Shown here: one piece after another, positions 16,420-26,453 of the stretch | Layout: every line of letters starts with the position of its first letter | Position numbering within the stretch: position 1 is the stretch's first letter | Source: Devosia sp. | GTDB taxonomy: Bacteria > Pseudomonadota > Alphaproteobacteria > Rhizobiales > Devosiaceae | Direction: 5' to 3' | Length of the DNA stretch: 64,000 nt | Assembly (NCBI RefSeq): GCF_024707125.1 | Contig: NZ_JANQAH010000004.1 | Span: 1-64,000 of the forward strand | Made by a program: the position numbers and the translations under genes | Notes under the pieces: model-generated | Databases searched by the model: none | The model's input: only the letters and a program-made list of their open reading frames with translations | What the model was told of the DNA's origin: nothing

Positions 16420-17484
16420 ATGACTAACGCCGCGATGCGACGGGCCCAGCTCGAAGCCCTTGTCGAAGCCCAGGGTGGCTGCCGCGCCACGCCGCCGCTC
16501 TTGCTGCCGGCCGATCCTTACTTTGATCTTGCTGGCGAGGAATTCGGCCGCCGTCTGCTGCTCACCAGCGATCTGACCGGCGCCGAGCATTGCCTGCGGC
16601 CTGAATTCACCCTGCCGATCGTGCGTGATTACATCGCCGATGGCACGCGCCAGCCGGCCGCCTTCACCTATCTCGGTCCCATTTTCCGCCAGCGCGAAAC
16701 CGGTCCCGTTGAATTCGATCAGGCCGGCATCGAACTGCTCGCACAGCCCGATGGCGAAGTGGCGCTCGACCAGGTCTTTACCTTCGCTCGTGCTGCCCTC
16801 TCCATCTATGGCCTGCCTGCCCGCGTTCGTCTTGGCGGTGTTGGTCTCTTCGAGGCGCTCTTGGTGCAGGCCGATATGCCTGCCGCCTGGCGCCCACGCA
16901 TTCGCCACCGTTTTGGCCACACCGAAGCCATGGAGCGCCTGCTGGCACGCCTTGAGGCGGCGCCCGACGCGCCGCGGCAGGAGCAACCCTCGCGCGATGT
17001 GCTGATCGAGGACGTTACGGCCCGCATGGTGTCATCAGGCCTCAGCCTCTCCGAAGGCCGCACGCCCGAGGAAATCGCTGATCGCTATCTCGAACAGCAG
17101 GCATTGGATGCCGCGCATGTTCCGGCCAAGACGCTGAAACTGCTGCGTGATTATCTCGCCATATCAGGCGATGTGCTCTCGGCCCTGCGTCAGATCGAGG
17201 CTTTGGCCGATAGCCACAAGCTCATTCTCGGCGCGCCCATCCGCGCCATTCGCCGTCACCTCGACAAGCTCGGCGAAGCGCGTGTGGACTTCGACGCCGG
17301 TTTCTCGCCGCGGCTCGATTACTATACCGGCATCGTCTTTGAAATGACCGGCCGTAATGGCGACGTCCTGGCTTCCGGCGGACAATATGATCGCCTGCTG
17401 GAGCGCCTCGGTGCCACGGCGCCCATCGCCGCCTCAGGCTGTGCGCTCTGGGTCGATCGCCTCGAAGCGGAGATATCGGCATGA
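16420..17484 (+). CDS. hisZ: ATP phosphoribosyltransferase regulatory subunit
   Basis: A 354-residue HisRS paralogue that lacks the anticodon-binding domain and serves as the regulatory subunit of the hetero-octameric HisG-HisZ enzyme, the first and feedback-inhibited step of histidine synthesis. Class II core landmarks are LRPEFTLPIVRDYIADG, YLGPIFRQRETGPVEFDQAGIE (in two parts) and FSPRLDYYTGIVFEM near the C-terminus. It starts 25 bases after hisS and overlaps hisG by four bases (ATGA), giving translational coupling to its partner. Confidence 0.95.
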   Translation: MTNAAMRRAQLEALVEAQGGCRATPPLLLPADPYFDLAGEEFGRRLLLTSDLTGAEHCLRPEFTLPIVRDYIADGTRQPAAFTYLGPIFRQRETGPVEFDQAGIELLAQPDGEVALDQVFTFARAALSIYGLPARVRLGGVGLFEALLVQADMPAAWRPRIRHRFGHTEAMERLLARLEAAPDAPRQEQPSRDVLIEDVTARMVSSGLSLSEGRTPEEIADRYLEQQALDAAHVPAKTLKLLRDYLAISGDVLSALRQIEALADSHKLILGAPIRAIRRHLDKLGEARVDFDAGFSPRLDYYTGIVFEMTGRNGDVLASGGQYDRLLERLGATAPIAASGCALWVDRLEAEISA

Positions 17485-18185
17485 CCGGCATCACTCTCGC
17501 CGTGCCCTCCAAGGGGCGCCTGGAAGAACTGACGCGCGAGTGGTTCGCCGCGCGCGGCCTCACCATTTCCCGTCCCGGCGGCGCGCGTTCCTATCTCGGT
17601 GTCATGGAAGGCGAACCCGACGTGACGGTGCGCTTCTTCCCCGCTTCGGAAATTGCCCGCGAACTGATCCGCGGCAATATCGATATCGGCGTCACTGGCC
17701 GCGATCTCATCCACGAGACCAGCGAAACCGGCCCGGACAGCGTGCACTTTGCCCGCTCGCTCGAATTCGGCCATGCCGATGTGGTCATTGCCGTGCCTGA
17801 AGCCTGGATCGATGTCACGCATCTGCATGACCTAGCCGATGTCGCTTCGGACTTCCGCAGTCGGCACAAGCGCTGGCTGCGGATCGCGACGAAGTACATC
17901 ACCATCACCCGCCAGCACTTTGCCCGCGCCGGCATTGCAGAATATCGGATCGTCGAAAGCCTTGGCGCGACCGAAGCCGCACCTGCTTCCGGCGTGGCCG
18001 ATATCGTCGTGGACATTACCTCGACGGGCTCGACCCTCGCGGCCAATGGCCTGCGCGTGCTCGATGATGGCATCATGCTCAAGAGCGAGGCCAATCTCAT
18101 TGTATCGCGCACCGCTGACTGGCCGGACGAGAAAAAGCGCAAGCTCAATTCTCTGCTCGCCCAGCTTGCCGCTGATCCGCTTTAG
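17481..18185 (+). CDS. hisG: ATP phosphoribosyltransferase, short catalytic form
   Basis: A 234-residue short-form HisG that condenses ATP with PRPP and needs HisZ for activity. The opening TLAVPSKGRLEE, the GVTGRDLIHE segment and the PRPP loop VDITSTGSTLAANGL are all present, and the C-terminal regulatory ACT-like domain of long HisG is missing, as expected with HisZ next door. Confidence 0.96.
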   Translation: MTGITLAVPSKGRLEELTREWFAARGLTISRPGGARSYLGVMEGEPDVTVRFFPASEIARELIRGNIDIGVTGRDLIHETSETGPDSVHFARSLEFGHADVVIAVPEAWIDVTHLHDLADVASDFRSRHKRWLRIATKYITITRQHFARAGIAEYRIVESLGATEAAPASGVADIVVDITSTGSTLAANGLRVLDDGIMLKSEANLIVSRTADWPDEKKRKLNSLLAQLAADPL

Positions 18186-18198
18186 CCCGGCCCGATAG

Positions 18199-18948
18199 AT
18201 GCTCGATCCCTTGACCCTAGTCGCCCTTGGGGGCGTCGGCCTTCTCGCCGGCTTCGTCGATGCCGTTGCCGGCGGCGGCGGCATGCTGACCATTCCGGCT
18301 CTGCTCTCGGCCGGCCTGCCGCCCATTGCCGCACTCGCCACCAACAAGATGCAGTCGGTCATCGGCACCGCCATGGCGACCTATACCTATTGGCGCAAAG
18401 GCTTCGTCTCGTTCAAGCTTCTGATACCATCGATTGCCGTGACCTATGCGGGCAGCTTTCTCGGCGCCCTCACGGTCAAGCAGATCGATACGTCATTGCT
18501 CAACCTCGTCGTGCCCTTCGCGCTGATCGGCGTCGCGCTATACTTCCTCTTTGCGCCCAATCTCTCCGACGCCGATCGGGCGGCGCGCCTCGATTTTCCC
18601 AAATGGGTGCCGCTTCTCGGCTTTGCCATCGGCTTTTATGATGGCCTTTTTGGTCCGGGCACCGGCTCGTTCTTCACCATCGGTTTCGTGCTGCTTTTCG
18701 GCCTCGGCGTGACCCGCGCCGCAGGCAATACCAAGCTGCTCAACCTGACATCGAACCTCGCCGCGTTGACTATCTTCATTCCGAGCGGCGACGTCGTCTG
18801 GCCGGCCGTGATGTGCATGGCCGTCGGGCAGATCATCGGCGGCTATGTCGGCGCGCATGCCGGCATTCGCTTCGGCGCCAAGCTGATCCGCCCACTGGTC
18901 GTGGTGATTTCCATCGCAATGGCGATCAAGCTGATCTTCTGGCCCTGA
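18199..18948 (+). CDS. TSUP/TauE-SafE family membrane permease
   Basis: A 249-residue integral membrane protein with about eight helices. The two TSUP repeats are visible: GFVDAVAGGGGMLTIPALL with LATNKMQSVIGT, and GFYDGLFGPGTGSFFTIGF with AAGNTKLLNLTSN. Such proteins export or import sulfite, sulfoacetate or related anions; the substrate is unknown. It begins 13 bases after hisG, so it may be read through from the his cluster. Confidence 0.9.
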   Translation: MLDPLTLVALGGVGLLAGFVDAVAGGGGMLTIPALLSAGLPPIAALATNKMQSVIGTAMATYTYWRKGFVSFKLLIPSIAVTYAGSFLGALTVKQIDTSLLNLVVPFALIGVALYFLFAPNLSDADRAARLDFPKWVPLLGFAIGFYDGLFGPGTGSFFTIGFVLLFGLGVTRAAGNTKLLNLTSNLAALTIFIPSGDVVWPAVMCMAVGQIIGGYVGAHAGIRFGAKLIRPLVVVISIAMAIKLIFWP

Positions 18949-18958
18949 GGGCAGCGGT

Positions 18959-19816
18959 CTAGAGTTCGCTGCCGAAGGCAGCTTCCACTGCACGCATGGT
19001 CTGTGGCCCGAAACTGCCGTCGATCGTGCCCTTGTAAAAACCGTCGCTCTTGAGATGTTCCTGGATGCGGCGGCGGAAATTGGGCGAGGTCTCGGCCGAG
19101 CCGATTTCCTTGAGTTCATCGAGGGCAAGATCGAGCCCATTGACGAGCGCCAGATAGGCGAGATCGCCGGCCTTGCGCGAATCCATGGCAACGCCATCCC
19201 CATAGAGATAGCGCAGCGCCAGGGCCCAATGGCCGTTGGGCTCGCCTGCGTCTGAAGCACGCTGGTACCAGGCGGCGGCTTCCGTCGCATCCTTGGCCAC
19301 CCCATGACCGCCGAGATAAAGCTCGCCAATGGCGTAGAGCGCGTAGGAATAGTCGTTGTCCGCTGCCTTGCGGAACCAGTTCATGGCTTCGTCATAGTCT
19401 TGGCCGACGCCTTCGCCGAGCCGGTACATGCTGGCGACATTGCTCATGGCGGCGGGAAGGCCGGCCTCTGCGGCTTTCATGTACCAATCGAAAGCCTCGA
19501 AGAAATCCTGCTCGACATGCTCGCCGCGGTCATACATCAGCGCCAGCCGGTTCATCGAATAGGCATCGCCCGCATTGGCGGCCAGCGAATACATCTCGAA
19601 GGCATAGGCATAGTCCGGATCGCCGCCATTGTCGGCGAAATAGGCTTCATCCGCCTCGGCGACGATTTCGGCGAGATCGTCGGGATCGTTGGGGTCGAGA
19701 TTGGTCGTCTGGGTCTGTTCGGTCGTGGACTTGGTTTTCGTCTTCTGCGCCAGGGCCGCAGAACTGCCGCCAAAGACCAGCGCCAGCAGTGTGATTGCCA
19801 TGACCAGAAAACGCAT
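18959..19816 (-). CDS. Exported Sel1-repeat protein with C-terminal peptidoglycan-binding-like domain
   Basis: A 285-residue protein. It begins MRFLVMAITLLALVFGG, a signal peptide ending in ALA, after a GGGAGG ribosome-binding site. Four to five Sel1-type TPR repeats follow (for example AAEAGLPAAMSNVASMYRLG), then a C-terminal segment FYKGTIDGSFGPQTMRAVEAAF typical of PG_binding_1 domains (split for length). It likely acts in the periplasm as a scaffold at the cell wall. Function not established. Confidence 0.85.
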   Translation of the reverse strand: MRFLVMAITLLALVFGGSSAALAQKTKTKSTTEQTQTTNLDPNDPDDLAEIVAEADEAYFADNGGDPDYAYAFEMYSLAANAGDAYSMNRLALMYDRGEHVEQDFFEAFDWYMKAAEAGLPAAMSNVASMYRLGEGVGQDYDEAMNWFRKAADNDYSYALYAIGELYLGGHGVAKDATEAAAWYQRASDAGEPNGHWALALRYLYGDGVAMDSRKAGDLAYLALVNGLDLALDELKEIGSAETSPNFRRRIQEHLKSDGFYKGTIDGSFGPQTMRAVEAAFGSEL

Positions 19817-19910
19817 CGGAACCTCCCAAGCCCTAGATGCCTGAGAATGAAACGGCGCGGGCTTTTCTGTCAAACCACTCGGCGGTGAAAATACGCCTCG
19901 TGACCTGACG

Positions 19911-19947
19911 ACAAAAGAAAAAGGCGCGATGTTGCCACCGCGCCTTT
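19911..19947 (-). terminator. Intrinsic terminator of groESL
   Basis: On the minus strand, the nine-base stem AAAGGCGCG/CGCGCCTTT with a ten-base loop is followed by TTCTTTTGT, 57 bases after the groEL stop. Confidence 0.8.
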
Positions 19948-20003
19948 CCACGAAGTTCGTGACTGGGAAGAAACGAGCTTCGAAGCTACTTGGGTCGGAC
20001 TTC

Positions 20004-21656
<1,653 letters not shown>

Positions 21657-21690
21657 TTAGAATGGGTTGAACGACAAAAGGGCGAGAGGC

Positions 21691-21981
21691 TTAGGCCTCG
21701 ATCACGCCCATGATGTCGCTTTCCTTCATGATGATCAGGTCTTCGCCGTTGAGCTTCACCTCGGTGCCGCTCCACTTGCCGAAGAGCACGCGATCACCGG
21801 CCTTGACGTCGAGGGCGGCAACCTTGCCGTTCTCGTCGCGGGCGCCGGGGCCAACGGAAACGATGATGCCCTCGGAGGGCTTTTCCTTGGCGGTGTCGGG
21901 GATGATGATCCCGCCCTTGGTCTTTTCTTCACTGTCGACGCGACGGACGACCACGCGGTCATGCAGGGGACGGAAGCCCAT
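21691..21981 (-). CDS. groES: Co-chaperonin GroES (Hsp10)
   Basis: A 96-residue GroES that caps the GroEL chamber. [19 protein letters not shown] and the mobile-loop [17 protein letters not shown] are typical. First gene of the heat-shock operon, controlled by a CIRCE operator and a promoter that suits both RpoD and RpoH. Confidence 0.99.
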   Translation of the reverse strand: MGFRPLHDRVVVRRVDSEEKTKGGIIIPDTAKEKPSEGIIVSVGPGARDENGKVAALDVKAGDRVLFGKWSGTEVKLNGEDLIIMKESDIMGVIEA

Positions 21982-22026
21982 GATTTTTTCCTCTTGGCAT
22001 CATTTCTGAATGCAATTTCGGGCCTG

Positions 22027-22053
22027 TTAGCACTCGAAGTGGCTGAGTGCTAG
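22027..22053 (-). promoter_or_regulatory. CIRCE operator of groESL (HrcA site)
   Basis: TTAGCACTC, nine bases, GAGTGCTAG: the CIRCE inverted repeat with one mismatch in the last base. It lies about 12 bases downstream of the groES -10 element, where HrcA would block initiation. Confidence 0.95.
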
Positions 22054-22065
22054 CAGGGTGCCCGG

Positions 22066-22094
22066 ATATAGGGATGCGGCGGCGAGAGAGTCAA
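22066..22094 (-). promoter_or_regulatory. groESL promoter
   Basis: On the minus strand CTTGACT gives a -35 (TTGACT at 22089-22094) and CTATAT a -10 (22066-22071), spaced 17 bases. CTTG...CCCTATAT also suits the alphaproteobacterial RpoH consensus, so both housekeeping and heat-shock sigma factors could use it. Confidence 0.8.
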
Positions 22095-22163
22095 GGTTGG
22101 GTGAACGGAGATTTTGCTCATGCGTTAACACCGTCAGATGAACCTCATGCAAAGGAGGCTGCT

Positions 22164-22520
22164 GTGGCCGCCGACGAGACGACTTCCATTGTGAGCCCGA
22201 TTGCCGGACGGGTGCATATCTTCTTCGACGATGGCGAAATAGCGAGCACGCTCAAGGCTTTGCGCTTGGAGGAGCCGGGCCGGAAACCACAGATTTTCGT
22301 GCCCCTCGATGCCGTGCATCCCGGGATTCTGGAGCTCTCGGAAACCCGGCGCAAGGAGCCGGGAAAGGGCGAGGCACATTACTATACGATCAAGACCCTG
22401 ACCGCCGACGGGCCCGATGAAGCCTGGTACTATCCCTATGCCGACGGCGCCTATGGGCCGATCCGCGACCTCATCACCTTTGGTGGCAAGCGCGTCAAAG
22501 TCAGCGTTTCGGACGTCTAG
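22164..22520 (+). CDS. DUF427 family protein
   Basis: A 118-residue protein of the DUF427 family, seen in GRVHIFFDDGEIASTLKALRL, PLDAVHPGILE and the closing AYGPIRDLITF. Family members are small cytosolic proteins of unknown activity. The GTG at 22164 follows an AAAGGAGG ribosome-binding site with good spacing; starting further upstream would run through the groE promoter/CIRCE region, so the GTG is preferred. Confidence 0.8.
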   Translation: MAADETTSIVSPIAGRVHIFFDDGEIASTLKALRLEEPGRKPQIFVPLDAVHPGILELSETRRKEPGKGEAHYYTIKTLTADGPDEAWYYPYADGAYGPIRDLITFGGKRVKVSVSDV

Positions 22521-22636
22521 GTGTTAGCATACTGTTAGCATCGAGACTGACGCGGGGGCGGATAAGGGCAACGGGACGCCATTTCCGCCCCACTTTCCGC
22601 TTTCTTCCGCGGCACAGGTGCTGCATAAGGCGAGAC

Positions 22637-22831
22637 ATGAGCGAACAATCTTCCTACCAGATCAAGCTGCGCCTCAAGGGCGGCAGCGGTCCCAATGCCA
22701 ACTGGCACTGGGAAATCCATGATGCCGACGGCAAGGTCGTCAAGACCGGCAGCGCCGTGGGCCCCGAGCACAAGGCCTTCGCCACGGCGCGGATCGCCAA
22801 AGAGAAGCTGGAAAAAACCCAGTCCAAATAG
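22637..22831 (+). CDS. Small conserved hypothetical protein (64 residues)
   Basis: A 64-residue lysine-rich cytosolic protein, SSYQIKLRLKGG then NWHWEIHDADGKVVKTG and a KEKLEKTQSK tail. The W-x-W-E-I-x-D-A-x-G-K core loosely resembles DUF1508-type beta units but I cannot assign a family. The ATG and codon use look genuine, and it sits between two conserved genes in the same direction. Confidence 0.6.
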   Translation: MSEQSSYQIKLRLKGGSGPNANWHWEIHDADGKVVKTGSAVGPEHKAFATARIAKEKLEKTQSK

Positions 22832-22859
22832 GCCGGTCGTCCGGCCCGGATAGCGTCCC

Positions 22860-23825
22860 ATGTCCGCCCCCGACAAAATTTCTGCCCAAGCTCTGCCCGC
22901 GCGTGCGACCAATCCCATGCGCGGCATCATGCTCAAGGTGGTGTCGGTCTTCTTCTTCGTGGGCATGGCCACCATGCTCAAGGCGACCCAGACGGTACCA
23001 TCGGGACAGATGGTATTCTTCCGCTCCTTCTTCGCGCTTTTGCCGGTTCTGGCCTATCTCGGCTGGAAGGGACGGCTGGGCAATGCCTTCGCGACCAAGC
23101 GGCCCTTCGGGCATATCCTGCGTGGGCTTGTTGGCGTTGCGTCGATGAGCCTGGGGTTTTTCGCCCTGACGCGCCTGCCGCTGCCCGAGGCGACGGCGAT
23201 TTCCTATGCCACCCCGCTCCTGATCGTCATCTTTTCGGCTGTGCTGCTCAATGAGCGCGTGCATTTCTTTCGCTGGACGGCTGTTGTTGTCGGGCTCGTC
23301 GGTGTCGTCATCATTCTCTGGCCGCGCCTGACCGTTTTTTCGGGCGGTGCGGCACTCGGTGATGCCGAGGCGGTGGGCGCGCTCGCGGCTCTACTGGCGG
23401 CGGTGCTCTCCGCCTTTGCGATGATGGCGGTGCGCAATCTCGTTCACACCGAGCGGACCGAAACGATCGTCACCTATTTCTTCGTCAGCGCCAGCGTGCT
23501 CTCGCTGCTGACGCTGCCCTTTGGCTGGATCTGGCCGACGCCCGAACAGACGGCTCTGCTGATTGGCGCCGGGTTCTTTGGCGGCATCGGGCAATTGCTG
23601 ATGACCTCGTCCTATCGCCATGCCGATATGTCGGTGATCGCGCCCTTCGAATATGTGTCGCTGATCCTCACCATCGTGCTGGGCTATTTCATCTTCGCCG
23701 ATGTGCCGACGCTGACCATGATTATTGGGGCGTTGATCATCATCGGTTCGGGCATCGCGGTGATCCTGCGCGAACATCGGCTGGGGCTTGATCGGGTCAA
23801 GTCCAAGGAAGCCAACACGCCTTGA
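22860..23825 (+). CDS. DMT superfamily transporter, EamA family
   Basis: A 321-residue inner-membrane protein with ten predicted helices in two EamA repeats. Typical features are PSGQMVFFRSFFALLP in repeat 1 and GGIGQLLMTSSYRHADMSVIAPFEY in repeat 2 (split here). EamA proteins mostly export amino acids or other small metabolites; the closest general type is RhaT/YdcZ-like drug/metabolite exporters. Confidence 0.9.
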   Translation: MSAPDKISAQALPARATNPMRGIMLKVVSVFFFVGMATMLKATQTVPSGQMVFFRSFFALLPVLAYLGWKGRLGNAFATKRPFGHILRGLVGVASMSLGFFALTRLPLPEATAISYATPLLIVIFSAVLLNERVHFFRWTAVVVGLVGVVIILWPRLTVFSGGAALGDAEAVGALAALLAAVLSAFAMMAVRNLVHTERTETIVTYFFVSASVLSLLTLPFGWIWPTPEQTALLIGAGFFGGIGQLLMTSSYRHADMSVIAPFEYVSLILTIVLGYFIFADVPTLTMIIGALIIIGSGIAVILREHRLGLDRVKSKEANTP

Positions 23826-23874
23826 TCGCGCCGCCCACAGACCTATCTTAGGGCGACACGGGCAGGGGGCATCA

Positions 23875-24249
23875 ATGGCAGCGACGGCAGCCGTCATCTT
23901 TTCAGCCGTGATCATTGGGCTTGCGCTGTTTCAGGCCAATCTCGCCGCCGGCGCACCCTGGGGCCGTCTTGCCTGGGGCGGGCAATATCAGCGCTTGCCT
24001 CTGGGTCTGCGCATCGGCAGCGCGGTTTCAATCCTGATTTATGTAGGCTTTGCCGCGATAGTGCTGGGGAAGGCCGGGCTCGTGGCCGTGAGCGGCGACT
24101 GGCTTGGGCCGGCGACCTGGGCCATCGCGGCTTTTCTGGCCCTAGGGACGGTGATGAACGCTATTTCGCGGAGCATGCCCGAGCGGCTGGTGATGACGCC
24201 GGTAGCCGCGGTGCTGTGCGGTGCCGCGGTGATTGTGGCGCTGGGGTAG
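23875..24249 (+). CDS. Small integral membrane protein, four helices
   Basis: A 124-residue hydrophobic protein with about four transmembrane segments (residues 3-20, 45-65, 75-95, 103-122). APWGRLAWGGQYQRLP is a conserved-looking loop found in uncharacterised membrane proteins. The ATG at 23875 follows a GGGGG stretch; no function can be assigned. Confidence 0.7.
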   Translation: MAATAAVIFSAVIIGLALFQANLAAGAPWGRLAWGGQYQRLPLGLRIGSAVSILIYVGFAAIVLGKAGLVAVSGDWLGPATWAIAAFLALGTVMNAISRSMPERLVMTPVAAVLCGAAVIVALG

Positions 24250-24278
24250 TAGGTCCGCCCACTCCCCCAACTGTCGTC

Positions 24279-24344
24279 GCCACCGGGCTTGTCCCGGTGG
24301 TCCATGCTTGAGGCGAAATGGATTGCCGGGACGAGCCCGGCAAT
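24279..24344. repeat. Paired intergenic hairpins (CCACCGGG / ATTGCCGGG type)
   Basis: Two perfect hairpins lie 22 bases apart: CCACCGGG-cttgt-CCCGGTGG (24280-24300) and ATTGCCGGG-acgag-CCCGGCAAT (24322-24344). The two share the GCCGGG core and sit between convergent genes, a common place for rhizobial palindromic repeats that may also end transcription. Confidence 0.7.
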
Positions 24345-24378
24345 GACGATGGAGAAGGTGATTGGGTGTGGAGCCGCG

Positions 24379-24915
24379 CTAGCGCTTCACCCGATAGTGC
24401 GACTGGACGAGGCCGGAGGGGAAGGATTTGGTCTCGATGTGTTCGAGCGCGATGTCCTCTACCAGTGGACCGAAGAGCGGAATGCCCTCTCCGAGGAGGA
24501 TGGGGATGCGGCTGATGATCATGTCTTCGATGAAGCCGGCGCGCAGGAAGGACTGGATAAGCTGGCCGCCATCGGCATAGACGCGTTGCCAGCCGCGTGA
24601 GGCGGCAAGGTCCATGGCCTCTGCGGGCGTTGCCGCAAGGACTTCCACCTTGTCCCTGAGATTGTCGGGAACTGACGCCGGGTCGAGGCTGCGGCTCAAC
24701 ACCAGAACCGGCTTTTCATAATACCACTGATCAAAGGTCAGCACTTTTTCATAGGTGCCGCGACCCATGATGATGCCGTCCATCCTGGCGATATGGGTGT
24801 TGTAGCCATGGTCTTCGCCAAGGCTGGAAAAGTGCGTCAGCCAGTCGATGTCGTCATTCTTGCGAGCGATATAGCCGTCGAGACTGGTGGCGATGAAGAC
24901 ATGGGCTGATGGCAT
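24379..24915 (-). CDS. RibD C-terminal/dihydrofolate-reductase-like protein
   Basis: A 178-residue protein with the RibD_C (DHFR-like) fold: FIATSLDGYIARKNDDIDWL, the NADPH-loop region IIMGRGTYEKVLTFDQW and a C-terminal IPILLGEGIPLFGPL. It resembles the YyaP/YwjB type reductases, not the true riboflavin RibD, which has an N-terminal deaminase domain. The substrate is unknown. Start at 24915 preferred because family homology begins MPSAHVFIATSLDG. Confidence 0.85.
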   Translation of the reverse strand: MPSAHVFIATSLDGYIARKNDDIDWLTHFSSLGEDHGYNTHIARMDGIIMGRGTYEKVLTFDQWYYEKPVLVLSRSLDPASVPDNLRDKVEVLAATPAEAMDLAASRGWQRVYADGGQLIQSFLRAGFIEDMIISRIPILLGEGIPLFGPLVEDIALEHIETKSFPSGLVQSHYRVKR

Positions 24916-25073
24916 CGGGCGCTCCTGTGAATGCACGAGATTAGGCGCGCGACGTGTCAGGGGGTGGCAGGAGCGGGCGGATAAGTGGGGTGGTGTTGGT
25001 TCGGCCCTAGGCGCCGAATCCGCAGCTATGCAATAAGGGACTTCCTTAATAGTGCCGATAAGTGGAGAGGGCG

Positions 25074-26369
25074 GTGACTGGAGAGACATTTCATCCAATC
25101 GTTCAGAAAGTCTCGGGTCAAGTCGCTGAGAAGCTGGGGGCGCAGGTCGCCGAGACCGTCGAGCGTTGCCTCATGGATATGCTGACGAGAACAGTCACTT
25201 ATTTGCCCGATGGAACGGCATTCGTCATTACGGGCGACATTCCGGCAATGTGGCTCCGTGACTCGACTGCACAACTGGCGCCGTTCCTGCACCTTGCGCA
25301 CCAGGATTCCGGGTTGGCCGATCTGATTGCGGCGGTATCGAAACGCCAGCTCGATTATGTGCTGCTCGATCCCTATGCCAATGCCTTCAACGCCAGCGGC
25401 AATGCCGCAGGGCACAAGGACGTATTTCCGCAGTCGGCCTGGGTGTGGGAGCGCAAATACGAGATCGACTCGCTCGCCTATACGATCCAGCTGGCCTATG
25501 ACCTGTGGGCAACAACCCGCCGAACCGACCATCTGCAAAGCTTCGTGGATGTGGCCAAGGTCGTCATCCAAACATGGCGGACCGAGCAGGACCATGAGCG
25601 CAAGTCGACTTATCGTTTTGACCGTCTCGACTGTCCTCCGAGCGACACGCTGACGCGCGAGGGGCTGGGGCCGATCACTGGCCATACCGGCATGACCTGG
25701 GCTGGGTTCAGGCCCAGCGATGATGCATGCGTCTATGGCTACAACATTCCCGGCAACGCCTTTGCTGTGGTGGCGCTGCGATACATCGCCGAACTGGCGG
25801 TGGAGGTTTTTGACGACCGCGCCCTCGCTCAGGACGCTGATCGACTGCGCGAGGACATCGAACAGGGAATCGAGCGCTTCGGGCTGGTCGATGTCGATGG
25901 CCAAGACCCGGTCTACGCCTATGAGGTCGACGGGCTTGGCAACAGCTTTTTCGCCGACGACGCCAATGTGCCGAGCCTTCTTTCGCTCCCCATGCTGGGC
26001 TGGTGCACGGCAGCGGACCCGATCTACCAGGCGACTCGCGCCCGCATTCTGAGCAAGGCAAACCCCTACTTCTACGCCGGGACGGCTGCGTCGGGTGTCG
26101 GCAGTCCGCACACGCCGCCGGACCATGTCTGGCCGATTGCCCTGGCGGTGCAGGGGCTGACCAGCGATGATCCCGCCGAAAAGCGTGCCTTGCTGGACCT
26201 GTTACTGGCCACTGACGGTGGAACCGGGCTCATGCACGAGTCCTTCCACGTCGATGATCCCGCAAAGTTCACGCGACCATGGTTCTCCTGGGCCAATGCC
26301 ATGTTTTGCGAGCTGGCGCTTGATGTTGCAGGCTTGCGCAGTTACCGCCGCGCCGCGGTCCGCAGCTAG
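25074..26369 (+). CDS. Glycoside hydrolase family 125 (exo-alpha-1,6-mannosidase type)
   Basis: A protein of about 431 residues with an (alpha/alpha)6 barrel. The GH125 landmarks are ITGDIPAMWLRDSTAQLAPF, VWERKYEIDSLAYTI and TGHTGMTWAGFRPSDDACVYGYNIPGN (in pieces), the last containing the likely acid Asp. Characterised members are inverting exo-alpha-1,6-mannosidases. There is no signal peptide, so it acts in the cytosol. GTG codons at 25074 and 25062 are both possible; GGAG six bases before 25074 favours that one. No other mannan genes are adjacent. Confidence 0.88.
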   Translation: MTGETFHPIVQKVSGQVAEKLGAQVAETVERCLMDMLTRTVTYLPDGTAFVITGDIPAMWLRDSTAQLAPFLHLAHQDSGLADLIAAVSKRQLDYVLLDPYANAFNASGNAAGHKDVFPQSAWVWERKYEIDSLAYTIQLAYDLWATTRRTDHLQSFVDVAKVVIQTWRTEQDHERKSTYRFDRLDCPPSDTLTREGLGPITGHTGMTWAGFRPSDDACVYGYNIPGNAFAVVALRYIAELAVEVFDDRALAQDADRLREDIEQGIERFGLVDVDGQDPVYAYEVDGLGNSFFADDANVPSLLSLPMLGWCTAADPIYQATRARILSKANPYFYAGTAASGVGSPHTPPDHVWPIALAVQGLTSDDPAEKRALLDLLLATDGGTGLMHESFHVDDPAKFTRPWFSWANAMFCELALDVAGLRSYRRAAVRS

Positions 26370-26384
26370 GTAGCGGGAAGCCCA

Positions 26385-26425
26385 TTGCGCCGAAACGGAG
26401 ATTCCCGCTTTCGCGGGAATGACAC
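26385..26425. repeat. REP-like palindrome TTCCCGC-tttc-GCGGGAA, copy 1
   Basis: An 18-base palindrome at 26402-26419 with near-identical flanks (gagattcccgc ... gcgggaatgac...gtggg) to the copy at 44053-44070. It lies between convergent genes. Confidence 0.75.
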
Positions 26426-26453
26426 CGTGGGTGTGGAGGCGTTATGGCTGGTT

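Noticed and set aside
22047..22163. A longer start for the DUF427 gene at 22047
   Set aside because: It would begin within the groESL CIRCE region and lacks a ribosome-binding site; GTG 22164 with AAAGGAGG is far better.
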